From positions 175,882,019 to 175,946,018 of the forward strand of contig NC_030677.2 of NCBI RefSeq assembly GCF_000004195.4: DNA of 64,000 bases. Reading direction: 5' to 3'. Position numbers and translations under genes: made by a program. This DNA comes from Xenopus tropicalis (lineage: Eukaryota; Chordata; Amphibia; Anura; Pipidae). Each line of letters starts with the position of its first letter. Positions within the stretch are counted from its first letter, which is position 1. Below are positions 47,701 to 62,700 of the stretch, in pieces. Below the pieces are notes generated by a model that made no database searches, was not told the DNA's origin, and saw only the letters and a program-made list of their open reading frames with translations.

Positions 47701-50700
47701 ATTTATCATAATCATTAGTCATTTTCTAATAGCCTATTAAATGTCATTAGATCAAGTGACTTCATCGCAGGCAATGCACTTTTAATAGAACAGTAATATA
47801 TTTGATACTTAAGGCTATCTTTATAAAACCAGACAGATAATTGAGTTACGTTTTAGTTATTCATCACACTGCACATTACAAACTGATAATTGTTTTCTGG
47901 TCTCACCTATTTGCTATGTGCTTCCTCCATACAAAATGCACCGGTTTAATATGAGAGTTTAAAAATGAATGCATATGTCTTATTACACAGACTAAATTGA
48001 TGGTGACAGCCTCCTAAATTATAAATCCCTGCTCAGCATCTTCATTCAGTACAGCTAGGAAAAAAAATTCAATAATAGGATTTCAACACTGTTCCCAAGT
48101 GAAAAAGAAAACGATACCTTCTTTAAAACACTGGTTGCAGCTTATTAATGAAATATTTCAATTATTCTGCTTGAAGACACCTTACAACAGACCTAATGGA
48201 CAACCAGAAAATGATAATAGAATTCTAGTCTGCTTTTTCTAGAAATTTAATTTTTATTCCATTTAACATTTGCTTTCTCTGTAAGGTTCTTATGTTTATA
48301 GAGATGCCTATCAAACTGTTCCAAATGGTTTATTATTAACTAAAACATTTTACTTAGTAATATAATGGAGTATTATTTTGATTGTGGACTTGCAGTTTTA
48401 ATACATGCAAATTGCAGTGTACAGAGAAACCAAGAATGAATACATTTGTTGCCTCTTCTGAATTCACTCCCTGCCTACACTAACTTGCACTAAATTACCA
48501 GCTGTTTATGTTTATGGATGGATGAATATTTTTATTCACATATCAGTAACTAGTGAGCATTTCACACAGAGAAAGGGTGAGACTGTTTCAATAAATACTG
48601 TAGATGAACACAATTTTAGTGTCAAACAGATAAGAAGGAGGTCCCTGCACCTAAGATTTCACAGTCTTCGTGGGGAAGCAACAAACATACACAAACGGGA
48701 AACAAAAAGGACAAAAATAAGACCACGATAATTACACAATAAGGCTCGGGTTTATAAAAGGCAAATTCAATGGTAATACCAACACAGATATGAGGTGCAA
48801 CAGTCTTTTCAGGGGTGCAAGCAACAAAATGTGGTCCCCTTCACATACCTTGTGATTGCAGCACTCCCCTTCAATGACAATAAAACCGCCATTATTTTAC
48901 ATATGGCACAGAAGGGACGTTTCGGACCTTGCTGGTTCTTTCTCAAGCTAACTTAGGTAAGGTCCAGGAAAGACTGAATTTAATCCTAAAGTAGTGCTCA
49001 ACAGGTAAGGCTTGGGTTTAATGCTGAATACACAACGTGCCATTGGGGGGGAGCGCAGTACATAAAGCACGCAGGTGTCATGCAGATGGGGGAGCGCAGG
49101 AAATCAGCGGTGGGGGGAACAGATCCTGGACTAGGGGTTGGTAACAAAGGTAGGTACTAGTGTTGCGCCCAAGGCAGGTGCCTCTTCTGCCTACCCATAG
49201 TTCCAGCCCTGAGTGAGACCGAGTTATTTACAAAGGAAGCAGAAAAGTAGGAAGCAGCAGAAAAGTGGAGGGTATTTAAAAGTAGTAACCCATGGGGCTT
49301 AGTGCTCTGAGATGTTGCTAGAACAAAGAAAACTTGAGTAGAGTATGCATTATTACTTTGTTAGGGAGAGGGAAGGTGTTTTTCCCTGCTAACACTGAGC
49401 GCCATCTACTGGGAGATACAGGAACCTCCCATTTAAAAGGAAATGCAATAGTATTATTTGAATTGTAGGTCATGTTGTATTAATTTTTTTAATGTCACTC
49501 TATTTTACCAGGCTAAAGGTTCAGCATTTCTATAACAGCAATGATCCAGGTCCTTACAGTTGTCACAGGAGCTCCCCATCTTGGATTCTGTTAGAAGTGT
49601 CAGTGACATGCACATGCTCAGTGAGCTCTGGTGAGCTGGTGGTCACAAATTATCAAGCAGAAAAGGTTTGTCTGCCACATAAACTGATGCTACAGGGCTG
49701 AATATCAATGTCTGATGCTAACTGCACTGGCGTCATAGCTGCCATGCAGTGACAATCAGGAAATTATTTTTATGTCTATTTTTACCAAATATTTCAATTA
49801 ACATGTACATTTTAAAATGTTGCCTCTAAGGTTCTTTGTTCAAGCAAAGTTAAATAATCATTAACTAAAATGAGTTTCTTTAATAGCCAAAAAACCTGTG
49901 GTATAACGTGTGTGTTGTAAAGAGAACTTTTTTTTTAAAGAGATACTGTTGTTTTTAATATATGACATTGTACGCCTTTAAATAATTTATTCTGTCATTT
50001 GAAATGCCTTAATATTTTGGTATTGTTTTGAGTTTTAATAATGGTGTGTAGCAGCCATCTCAGTTCTTTATGCATGATCCTGCCCTAGCAGAAACAGCCA
50101 GCACAGCATGGAGCAAGTCCTTTCAGGCAGCTACTCCTATCTCCCTGCCCTAGGACACAGCATTTCCTTCTATTCTTCTGCTGGGTGCTATTCCACCACT
50201 AGGTGGCCAATGGATGCCTTCACATGAAGTCATCTATTAATGAAATGTGTTGGGCTGCAGGCAACTAACTGCATTGAATCTCAAAGCTGATTGCCTACTA
50301 TTACTTGCAAGTGCAAAGATTTTTAGTTATTAAACGGCTGGAATTGTTTTACACTATGGGAGTGTGCCCCTCTCTTATATTTGAGAAATCTTCTGCTTTG
50401 ACCAACTGTGGAGGAGGCTGCATCCCTACTTATAACAATCCTCAATCCATACTACATGCCACTCCACCCCCAAAATGTTTTACTACCTATTGACAAATGA
50501 CATTGTACACCTGTAAAATGAAATCTTTAGTTTTATGACTTCATTCCTTTAGGGTTTTTGTCCCTTTATGCTAGAAACTTTATATTTCTGCTAAATTATT
50601 CTGGTATGTCAGAAGTATTGTAGTTCAAAATGATTACCTTTCAAGGCAAATGGCTGGTTTGCTACTATAGATCCTGGCAAGTACCCACTTTTGTGCTGAA

Positions 50701-53700
50701 AGGCCACCTTTTAATATAAAGCTGGGAACACTCTAATCTCAAAGGTCAGATTTGTTTCCTAAATTACTGGTTTCTTTGTTTTAACTGTCTGGCTACCAGT
50801 TATTTGGGTGCATTGAAATGTTATACGATTTAGAAGATGGCTGAACATTTTACACCAGCTTAAGCCAAGATCACCTATAAATAAGTTTTATTTTTGCTAA
50901 CTTACATACCAAGTTAAATTTGGTAAATGTATTCCCCTCAAGACAATCTCAGTCTCCAATATGAGACCTTTATATTTCTAATATTGTACTAAGATATGAG
51001 GGCCCATTTAACAATGAAGGGGCACAAGCCACAGTGTTTTTTACACTTTCCATCCTGCCCCACAATCAGCACCGGCAGTTGCAGAAGAGCAATGACCTGC
51101 ACTTTGCTAATGAATGCAGTGTTGCAGAGCACTGTATTTGAGGGATGGCTGGGGTTTGCATGAAGTCATCCCTATCCCACTGCCTAACTTGTGCGCCTTT
51201 CACATGTACAAATTAGGGGCAACAGCAGAAGCATGGTGCAAACGAGGAAAGGGCTGCCATGTGCCCACCAGTGCTGTGCTCCTCACTCCACAAGGGATGC
51301 TAAGGGACACCAATATGGATGTCAGCTGGGGACATGTGGCAGAGCCCTCTATCTGGCAAGAGATTACATTATTACTTATTATACTTACATTTGTCTCTGT
51401 GAAACCAGAGTTTGCCAGATGTTGTCTAGCCCTCTGGCACTGTCCATCCAGCCAATTTTTAGGAAGATTAAGAATTTAGCAGATAGTATTTAGTGACCAG
51501 TGGTTTAAAAACAAACATTTGATTGGTTGTTGTTAGTAACTAGAACTAGGAAAATCTTGCCCCTTTTTTAAAGGGAACCTGTCACCCAGACATGAAAAGC
51601 TGTATAATACAAGTCCTTTTCAAATTAAATATGAAACCAAAATTCATTTTTATATTAACACATTAAAACCCATTATAAATACAAAACCTAGTTGGATCGG
51701 GGACCGCATCGGCTCGTTGATGCGGTCCCCTGACTGACTTTGCCTATACCCGTCATTATAATTCGATCGTATGGCCCCAGGGCCGAATTAGCCTGGATTC
51801 TCCTGATATTGCCCACCCGTAGGTGGGGGATATCGGGAGAAGATCCGCTCACTTGGCGACATCGCCAAGCGAGCGGATCTGAAGGTGTATGGCCACCTTT
51901 AGGCATAGAGGCTGGGCAGACAATTACTTAAACTTTCCTTTCAGCTCTCACATTCCCCCTACCTTCTCACCATCTAATTTTGTAGCCAGTGCATGGGCTA
52001 CATGGGCATCAGGTCCACCATTCTGGCACATACACAAGATTGTGGGGTGATACAAAGCTTGCTTTAATAACAGTGCTCACAAAATGGCAGTTGCCTCCTG
52101 GCTCTGATTGTATATTCCCAAGACTGAAGGAAACAAGATTTATATAATTTATATACTGTAGTATGTGAAGTTAATTTTGCTTAGCAAACACAATAGAAAA
52201 GAAACTTGGATTATTTCTTAGGGTGACAGGTCCCCTTTAACATTACCCTTTTAGACCGAATCTATGTTCTAAGGCTGGCAGTCAGTCTTGCACCTGGGCA
52301 GAGTGAGCAAGGTGGATACAGGAAGGAAAGAGAACACCAAGCAAATGCCAAAGGGGATCATAATGGCATTACCCTTACCAAAACATAATGCTCCAAGCTA
52401 ATCAAAGTGAATCCCTACACATCCTGTAGGCCAGTGAAACTGGGAGTTGGCAACTGATGTGTTTGCCCCCCAAAGCAGATTTAAGCATATGGCTATGAAC
52501 ATGCTGTACCTTACTCCTCTACTGGAGAGCAATTATCCCCATTTGTAAATAAACCAATAAATAAATAAATATCTGGCGTACAAAACCCCAAGGGGGGTAA
52601 AGCAAATTTTACACTAGCAAATGTATATATTATAATCATATTTATAAAGAACCAACCTGCAGTTCTGTACAAGAGTAGAATGTATACATCAGACATACAA
52701 ATGATCTACAAATAATGACTGAATCTGCATTACAAATGGCATTAGGTAGTTAGATAGCTGGAACTTAATGAAAATTAAAAACCTAGGATTTTTTTATGAT
52801 AGATAATAAAATGCTAAATATTTTGGTCAGCTAGGAGAATTGAATCTGTTTCTTTATTTGATACCAACACGCACACTTGTTACCAAGTTATAATGCCTGC
52901 GAGCTACAATATATCGGAAGCATAAACACAGGGCTTGTTGAAAAAGTAACAAAAAGCATTCAACAATGAGTTTGCTATATATTGTTTTTCTGCTAAAAAC
53001 TATACACAGCAAATGTTAAAAATGAGCAACTGTAATTGTGCGTTTGAATATTTACAAAAAAAACATAACTTAAGTATCCTGCATATATAATAAACTAAAA
53101 ATGTCCATATCCCCATTTAAATCATAATATGTTCTATATGTTCTGAAAACACATAAACAAAAGGAGAAGACTCATATTTTCTAAAGGGTGAAAGTTAATA
53201 ATTGGAGTATTTTCACCAAAAATTAAAGTTCCCCACATCACTAATTTACTAAAAGCAGAGTAGGACAAGTTTTGGCAAATCAAAGTTTTCTTACATTTCT
53301 AAGTAAATATTTGCAAATTTACAAGAACATGAGATTTAATTTTTGCCAAGAGAAATTGCTCCAGGGTCAGGCTTGCAAATTCCCATTTAAAAGATAGAAG
53401 AGCCAAACTTGCAACTCATTATCTACCATACTTCCTCCATGCTAATATACCACATACGTCATTTCTTTATGGTGTAATAAATTCTCTGCTGAATTTTCAC
53501 ATTTTTATGGGAAAATACACTGGTAATTTTTTAGAAAATGTACACAGAGAAAATTCCCCACATTTCTTATGATTTTTTTTAATAAATTTGAGATGTGTTG
53601 TGAAAGTACACCTGACAATCTGAGGTCAACTCTGGGGTTTTAGATGAGGAGAAAATTCAGACACATCCTGTCAATGTGATTCAATGGCTTGGCCCTCAGG

Positions 53701-56700
53701 CCAAACAATCTTGTAATTTCAATATTGCCCACCTCATGGTGAGCATATTGGGGAAAGATCATCTTTCAGTGTATGGCCACCTTTACTCTAAGTAGAAATC
53801 TCTTCACATGTGCACCCAGATCTTTCCTTCTATCTCCGCCTTGTGCTCAGGGGGGACTAAACCCTCATCAATATTTTGTACTCAATGAAATTACTGGCAC
53901 AATGTGGCGATTGTATGCAGAGCATCCATCCTGCCTTGCATGCTTATTGCAGAAAAGATGTAACATTTCTGGGGTTGTCTGACATAATGTTTTGGGGGTT
54001 GCCCCCTTCATCTTTTCTGAAATAAACAAGCAAGGGTGGATGCCCTGCATACAATCGCCACGTTGTGCCAGTAATTTATTTGAGTACACCTTTACTCTAA
54101 GATTGCAGTATATAAAAAGGTCAGTTCCTAAATGTATCACCCATTTGATTTGGAACCAATAATCCACAGCCCACATTGAGAAGGAACAAAATACTATATA
54201 CAGAAGAGATAAAAATGGAGATATAAGGGCCATGGTGGCAACAAGGGCTTTTCATTCATGTCATCAAAAAGGGGTGTTTAGCATATCTGTGACTCTACTT
54301 GTGCTACTTTGATATAAACAATCATTCACCAAAAGAAAATATTTATTCTAATATTTTATTGTAGAATATACTTAAATGCTTGCATAATTTACAGTGCACA
54401 TTTCTAACATTTTATGTTTGGTAAGTAAGGGGTGACCAGAGGGCATATTTTGAATAACCTCTAAAATATTTACCATTTCTTTTAAAATAGTGGTAGAAAA
54501 AATTACAACATATATACAAATAAATCCATAAAAATTATGTCACAGTAAGTCACAGTATTAAAAAAAAAATATCTTAAATACGATCTTTAAATATAAGATT
54601 TGGAGTTACACCTTCAGGATATTGCTACAAAATTTTATTTTGCTGCAAGATAATAGACTGCAAAAGCTTGATGCAACTTATTTCTAGTGTTTATCTTCAT
54701 CCAGTTTTTAATTAGCAAAACAGAAAAGCCAAATGGACAGTTTCAAGTCTTCACCTGTAATAAAGAAAAAAACTGTAAAACCCCCAGGACCATTATATAA
54801 AAGGTATCATACATGAAAGTCTGAATTTATTTCCACATAACTTATAATATCATTTTAATTAAACATAAATAATAGAATTTTCTCTTTTTTTAACAATGTT
54901 TTTATTTATTTTCAAAACACAAATTAAGACATAGCAAAATCAGCGTAAGGGTACAGTATCCATTTCTAAAAATAAATGAGTAAGCTTGTTCACATAGACA
55001 GCGATAAGTAGATAATGTAGTACATATGTTTTATATCACCATTCATTTAACTTTTTCAATTTTCTCTTAATAGGGTACCTTTAAGAAGGCTTAAAGGGGA
55101 TGTTCACCTTTAGACAAGAGCTCTTGTGAGAAAAACATTTTTGTAATTCATCTTTATTATTTAAAATGTTTACCGTATATACTCGAGTATAAGCCAATCC
55201 GAATATAAGCCGAGGTACCTAATTTTACCTATGAAAACTGGAAAAACGTATTGACTCGAGTATAAGCCTAGGGTGTCACCAGTAGGGCTGGAGCAGCAGT
55301 CGGTTTAGAATAGGGATATTTAAAACTCAGTATGCTCGGAGCTACTGCCTGTGAGCACTGAGAGTGCTGTTCTGACTATTTACTGGCATCCATTTACTTA
55401 TTGCACGCCCGCGCATACATACACATGCACGGGGGGGTGGTTGCGAGACAGATCAAGTGGGATTATTATGCATTTTAAATGGGGCAGTGGGCCACGGAGA
55501 GTCTGGGAAAAGTGGAGCAATATTGCATTATAAATACTACAGTCCCCAGCATTCCTTAACCAACTGTTAGACTATTAGAATGCAGTCTAATGTTTCTTAA
55601 TATTTTCTCTATCAGCTTTGTAATAGATGTAAGAGGCTAGAAAAAACATGAAAATGTTCTGCAATTTGCCAGCTGTAATAAAGACAGAGTATTGTCCTTT
55701 CTTCTGTCAATGACAATTAAGATGTAAACACTGAGCCTCAATGAATGACTTTTGTAGGGTTACCCTGATAATCACCAGGAAATAGCAGTATTCTTACCTA
55801 GCTAAATCAGGTATTGGCAGCAACACTTCCAGCATCCGTCTGGGCCCCCACCCTGCTTTTAGCAGCATCGCTGCCAGCATCTGTCTGGGCCCCCACCATG
55901 CTATTAGCAGCATTGCTGCCAGCATCCGTCTGGGCCCCCACCCTGGCCATGGGTACGTATGCGCACACGTCCGTGCGAACGGACCCATGCACGGGGGGAC
56001 AGGTAACTGCAGAGCATTCATCGCACACCACCCCAGTCCATGTGTACGCATGTGCGCCCGCGAGCCCACCCGCCCACACTCACGTCGCACGTACACTTTA
56101 TTTTCGATACTACACATTTTTAAATATTTTTTTCCCTCACAGGGCCTGTTGAATTTCAACTATTGTATAAAGGTGAACATCCCCTCTAAAGCTAAAAATG
56201 TGCCACCAAGTCAGGAATTCAAAAATAACTACCTTGTTTGGGGGCAATGAGAGCAATATCCAAGGGGTTGGGGAGCAACATGATGGTTGGGGATCGCTGT
56301 GCTAGAGGGAGGTGCAGCACACAAGGCTGACAAAGCTACATGTATTAGCAGAGAGATCAGTAGAACAATGATGATCCTGGTCTTTATTTTCGATACTACA
56401 CATTTTAAAATATTTTTTTCCTCACGGGGCCTGTAGAATTCTGACTATTGTATAAAGGTGAACATCCCCTTTAAAGCTAAAAACTTGCCACCAAGTCAGG
56501 AATTCAAAAATAACTACTTTGTTTGGGGGCAATGAGACTTACTAACCTCTATGGTTAGGAACCAATTAGTAATGCTAATTTTTCAGTAATTTTTAGTGCC
56601 TCATGTTCCTATCTGCTTTTTAAAACACAGCATAATTGCTCAAGTATTTTTGCAAATTTTAAATGTAAGCACTATTAAGCAGAAAAGTAATATTACTTAA

Positions 56701-59700
56701 CAAAAAACTGTATCTACATCCAATTAAAGCAAAGCATACAATTCGCCAAAAGAACAACTCACCTACGAGATTGATTTGCATCAAATAAAGTGTCATCATC
56801 CTCATCATCTTGCTCCAGTGGAGTTAATTCCATGTTTCCCAGGTTTGTATCCAAAACACCATATTTCCTTGTTTTCTTATTTTTTCTTCTAGTTCTGAAA
56901 GGTTTAGATAAATGCAAAAGAAGAATGAATTTCACTGTACAAGTACACAGAAATGTTTTCTTATAGTATTACTCTGCAGTAGTGCAAACCAGTGGAACCA
57001 ATTGCTAATGTCAAAATATCAATAGCGTAGGGTCTCATACAGCCACTGGGATTATGTCATGATTTTTATAGTGTACTTTTTATTTTTAAATTACACTGTA
57101 CATAGCAAATAATTCACTCTGCCATTTAAAATATTATTCTTGAACCAATAAATGTATTTTTTTAGTTGAAATATTGATGTGTAGGCAGCCATCTTAGTGA
57201 ATTTTTGGGTTTTTGAGTTTTTGAGCTTTCAGAAGGAGCCAGCACTACACATTAGAACTGCTTTTAGATAACATATTGTTTCTCCTGCTCCCATGTAACT
57301 GGAGGAGTCCCAAGCCGGACTTGGATTTCTTACTATTTAGTGCCATTTTAATATTTACTGGAAGCTGTTTTCTTGCTGCCTTCCAATTGTTCTGCTGATC
57401 GGCTGCTGGAGGGGAAAGGGAGGGGGTGATATCACTCCAACTAGCAGCTCAGCTGTAAAGTGTGACTGAAGTTTATCATAGCACAGGTCACATGGTTGTG
57501 GCACCTTGGAAAATAAAGCCCCATGTGGCCCCATGTGAAATTTCACAATTAAATATTTTAAAAAATCTGTTTTTGAAAATCAGATTTCAATGTAGGATTC
57601 TGCTGAAAAAGCTCTATAAACTGATGCATTTTGAAAAAAACATGTTTTCCCATGACAGTACTCCTTTAAATATCATGTAGCAAACTATTTAAAAAACGTG
57701 TACATGAAAATCATAATAAATCATCAATGTGTAAAGCATTTTGGTGCAAGTAGACAATTATTTTATTTAAGCAGTATGTGGGGGATTTATTCTTGTGTCT
57801 ATTTGGCTTGCTACAATTAACTACTTACAACACACATGGTTAACCCTTCAGGCTAATGGCAGGCAAGAAGATTTGTTGTCCATAAAAAATCTATGCTACA
57901 CATAGGCAACAAATCTGCTGAAAATACCTTAGCATTGGCATTTGTGTGAATAGCTGGACTTAACAAATCACATGAGCCTCTTAACCAAAGCAGTAGAATG
58001 AAATTTCTGGTGGTAACAAGATTCATATGTTTTACTGCCAAAGATTTACACTGATAACAATGTTAAAATATTTTCAGCACATTTATGCAAGAAGTAGCGG
58101 AGATGTGCAGCTTATTTATAAAGTCCAAGCATAATTCTGCAGTGCTGAACATTGTATTGTGTAGAAAAACAGTGCAACAAACAAAAACAGACCAACTGCA
58201 AAAACAGAACAGGTACGGGATTCGATATCTGGAAACGTTATCAAGAAATCTCCAAATTACAGGCCATCTCCCAGAGTCAATTTTAAATAAATAATCCACA
58301 TTTTTAAAGAAGATTTCCCTTTACTCTGTAATAATAAAACAGCACCATTTACTAGAGCCCAACTAAGATATAATTATTCCGTACTGGAGGCAAAACAATC
58401 GTATTAGATTTATTTTATGTCTAAGTGATTTTTTTTTAGTAGACTTATAAAATTACGGAAAGATCCCTCATCTGAAAAACTCCAGGTCCCAGGCATTCTG
58501 GATAACAGGTCCCACAACTGTATAACTAAACAAACACGTGAAGTCACAGGGCCATTTATCTCAGTTTATTATCTATGAGAATTACACACTGTTTTGGGTA
58601 AAGTCATTAATTGGTGCTGATGATTTAAATTAAAAATAATCTACTACATTTAACTATAAACATCTGATAAAGGTGTTTTTGTGAGGGTGGAGTATGCAGT
58701 GCTGCACTAAAATCAGTAAGTGTTAGACAGTGTTCTATCCATAAAGGGCCACACACGTAGCAATTTCGATCTTTTGTGCGACAATTGGTTGCACGAAAGA
58801 TCGTTCCCACCCTCCACTGACGTTCAGGGCCGAATCGTCAGATATGGAGGTAGAAACAATAGAAATTCTACCATCACCTACCGATTTAGCCCTGAACATA
58901 GATTTTGCTCAGGTGCCTTCAATGGCTGTTTGACGAGTCGACTAATATCACCTTAAAATGATGAATACAATTAAATGTGATTGAAACTTTTTTTTTCATT
59001 CATTTGTCCTGCATAAAATATTTTAAATGGGAAGTTAGCCTTTAAATTAAATTGTGTTCCGCATTTTACATACAATGTATCAAAATAGAAGAGAACAATT
59101 AATGGTGAAATATACAGGTAAACATAATAAAAAATAAAGTTTTGGGAGAACCTTTCAACAAGAAAATTATCCTACACACAAGGTTAATGTAACATTCGAG
59201 TGTACATTTGGCTCCATACATGGGCTAAAAAGCTGCCTACTTGATCAAGTCAGCAAGCAGTTCTAGAAAGAAAGCCAAATGTTCGGAGAACATACACAAT
59301 TCTTTCAGTCATTATTTAAAATCAAATTTTAGAAATAAACAACAGTTTTTAAAAGGTGTATGAAAAATATAAAATATTTGACACATAGAGGATGCAGAAG
59401 TTCCAAATAAGAAGGCCACAGTTCTCAATTTTTCCATGCAAGACTGTCAAACCCCTTGCCTGTAGGACATTAACAGACTAGGAATTAAGAGCTCATGTCA
59501 AAGAGGATGTATACTTGGCCTTTAATGTTTATTCATTTATGAAGCGCTGTATTAAACTACACTTTTTCTCAGATTCATTCCAAGTCCCCATAGGACTCTC
59601 ATTCCACCTCATCTGTAGTATAGGACCTGGAGAAAACTCTGTGCTATCATCCAAAACACATTTTAAAATTACATCCTGTTTTACAAATCTTATCAAAATC

Positions 59701-62700
59701 TAAAACTTTCTTCTCTATTGCAAACTCGGGTTAGATCAGCAGAATCAGTGAGAAGTATTTCTCTTTTTATAAATACAGTCTGAAACAGCAATTCATAAGT
59801 TCCAAGTATTGGAATAATAAGCAAATAAAGAACAAGAACACAGAGAGATTTGGGGCACACGAATATTTAGAAAAAGTACATTTTATTTGCACAATTAGCA
59901 CCTTATACCACGTCCTAATGTGCAGTACAAAAAAATCCTATAAAAGTTAACCACCATGCGTACCATACTCAGCCTGCCCTATGCTTCCTGCGTGTACTAT
60001 ACTCTGCCTGCCCTATGCTGCCTGTGTGTGCCATACTCTGCCCTACCCTGCCTGTGCCATACTCTGCCTGCCCTATGCTGCCTGTGTGTGCCATACTCTG
60101 CCTGCCCTGTGCTGCCTGCGTGTGCCATACTCTGCCTGCCCTATGCTGCCTGCTTGTGCCATACTCTCCCTGCCCTACTACCCTGCCTGTGTGTGCCATG
60201 CTCTGCCTGTCCTATGCTGCCTGTGTGTGACATACTCTCCCTGCCCTATGCTGCCTGTGTGTGCCATAATCTGCCTGATCTATTCTGCCTGTGTGTGCCA
60301 TAATCTGCCTGCCCTATGCTGCCTGTGTGTGCCATACTCTGCCTGCCCTATGCTGCCTGTGTGCCATACACTGCCTGCCCTATGCTGCCTGTGGGAGGTG
60401 ACCCTGGAGGGGGTTTATTAGCATTTGGAAATAGATGTTAGAGGCTCCCTAATTATGTGCTAGGGGTACACAGGGGAGGAGTAGGTATATGGATTTAAGG
60501 GTGTGTCTTAATATGACAAACTTTTTCAATACATTAGTGATATTCCTGCAGTGAGCACCAATTATTTGTTTGTTTTTTGGTGTGCTACCACCATTTATTA
60601 TGGAGATGGTCCTAAAAGCTCTTGTGATAACATGGGTGTGATTTAAAAAAAAAAGTCAGTGGTCACAAGAGGCTTCCATTATCAGCCCTGCGCCATAGGC
60701 CAGAAAAATCCCATCCCTCGGTACCACAGAAGCTGGAAGGCGCTGTCATTTAGTGTGTGTGAACATCAATCACTGCAACTGCTCCACCTGTGCAGTGTCC
60801 TTCTATGCTTTAACCACTTACCAATTACAGTGATGTCTTTTTGTACTGGTACATCTAAAGTTTTAGACACTTGTGACAAACAATACAATCTATTGGCTTT
60901 AGTCACTTGTCACTGGCATCAATACTTAGAAATGGTATGTACCCTTACTTAGAGAGAGATTATATATATACATATCTATATACCTCCTTCATAAATGTCC
61001 TAGTGATGACCGAAACGCTGGCCAAAAACGGTGTGCTGGTGCTACCTGCAAAATTGTATGTATTTTAGACTCTGCACCTCAAACAAGAAGAAGAAAGAGA
61101 GACTTCTATGAAACATACAGTGCTAAGCGCATTACCGTAAGTGAAGAAACGTTACTCACCTCATTGTCCTTATGACAAAGTAAATAATGACGGCAGCGCT
61201 AACCAGCACAAGCACTACAAGGGCCCTCTGGGTTCGGGGCTTGTTGGGCGATGTAGCAGAGGGTACAGTAGCCAAGGGCGCCCCGGCAGCAGTGCTTGAG
61301 TTACTCCCCTTCCTGGGAGACAGGGGGAGATGAGCTGTAGGGAGGGCTGGGGATGCGGCTGGAGGGCTTAAAGCACAACCCGCGTCACCCAATAGGCAAA
61401 AAGCGAGTAACAGTAATAGCATTCCCCCAGCCGAGCCCTGCGGCATGTAGCTGTTACACCCCATGTCCCCAAGTGCCCACCCCCAGCGAGGGGAAGGCCG
61501 GCGCTAGCACAGACTCCCAGCCCAGGCTGACACTTGCTCAGTACAAATCAGCGCGCTTGGCCTGACAGCTCCAACTTCCTCATCCGACAGATCAAGCAGC
61601 CTTGTTGCCAAGCAGCGCCTAGTTCCGCCATAGACGACGTCCATCCGTGCGTCAGTACGCACAGCGCAAGAGGCACGTCATGTGTAGCGTGTTACTGCTC
61701 TAAGTTTGACCTTCTTTTCTTAAACTTTACTTACATTTATCAGCGCTTAATAAACCATAAAACAAATATTACCGGTAGAAAGGCCAAGAAGATTACACAC
61801 GCTGAACCTCACACGGCTTTGTTATGCAAATACAGATTAGATACGAATTTATTATCTTTTGCTCAACATTCCGGCTCTATGAATTTGGAAGCGTTACACT
61901 CTCCTGTGTGTGTCAGGGGAGAGACCATGTGACCTCAATGGCGGCTCAGTGTCCCTTACGGAGCTCGCCCTCTTGTTCCATCAACCAATCACGTTTGAGG
62001 CTACTGTCAGTTTGGTTAGTCGCGCCAATATTAAACTGCGTTTTTCTGTGCTGTGTTTGGCGCAGCTTTAAATCTTGTATTTCACAAGTTCTTAATTCTT
62101 TTTGTTCTTTAGCATTTTTCCTCATCCAGTCTCAGGTGATAATTGCTTCTAAGCTCATTTGCAAGCACATATTTATTTTCATGCAGAAATGATTTTATCC
62201 TTTATCCAGTCCCTTTGTGTTTCCTGTTTCTTTCCCTTTACGCTGAATACTGATGGGAGCAATAGCTCTCCTCTCCCTAAACATTTCCCTCACATAATGA
62301 TTTCCTGAATTGAAGTAATGTTATCTTCATTCCAATACACACCTATTCTTTGTCTTTTTAACCACTTCCAGGCTCTTTTACATTTAAACATCTGAGCCCT
62401 AGTTTTTTATTGTAAATTCTCCTAAAAAATAATTATAGAATAATTTAATGTCTAGTAACATCTCATGCTGTTAAAACAGTCTCCTTTCCATTCTGTCAGT
62501 GGTAAGCACAAAAATAATAATTTAAAGGAGCAACCAACCTGTCTCTTTAACGCATTATCCTGAATACCAAAATTACACCTCTGCCAACCCCCCAAAATTC
62601 TGTTAATATATTATGATGTTCCATGATATCGTTATTCAATGGAATGTAAAGGGGTATATTTATTAAATGGTGAATTAGAGCTCACTACTACTAATCTACT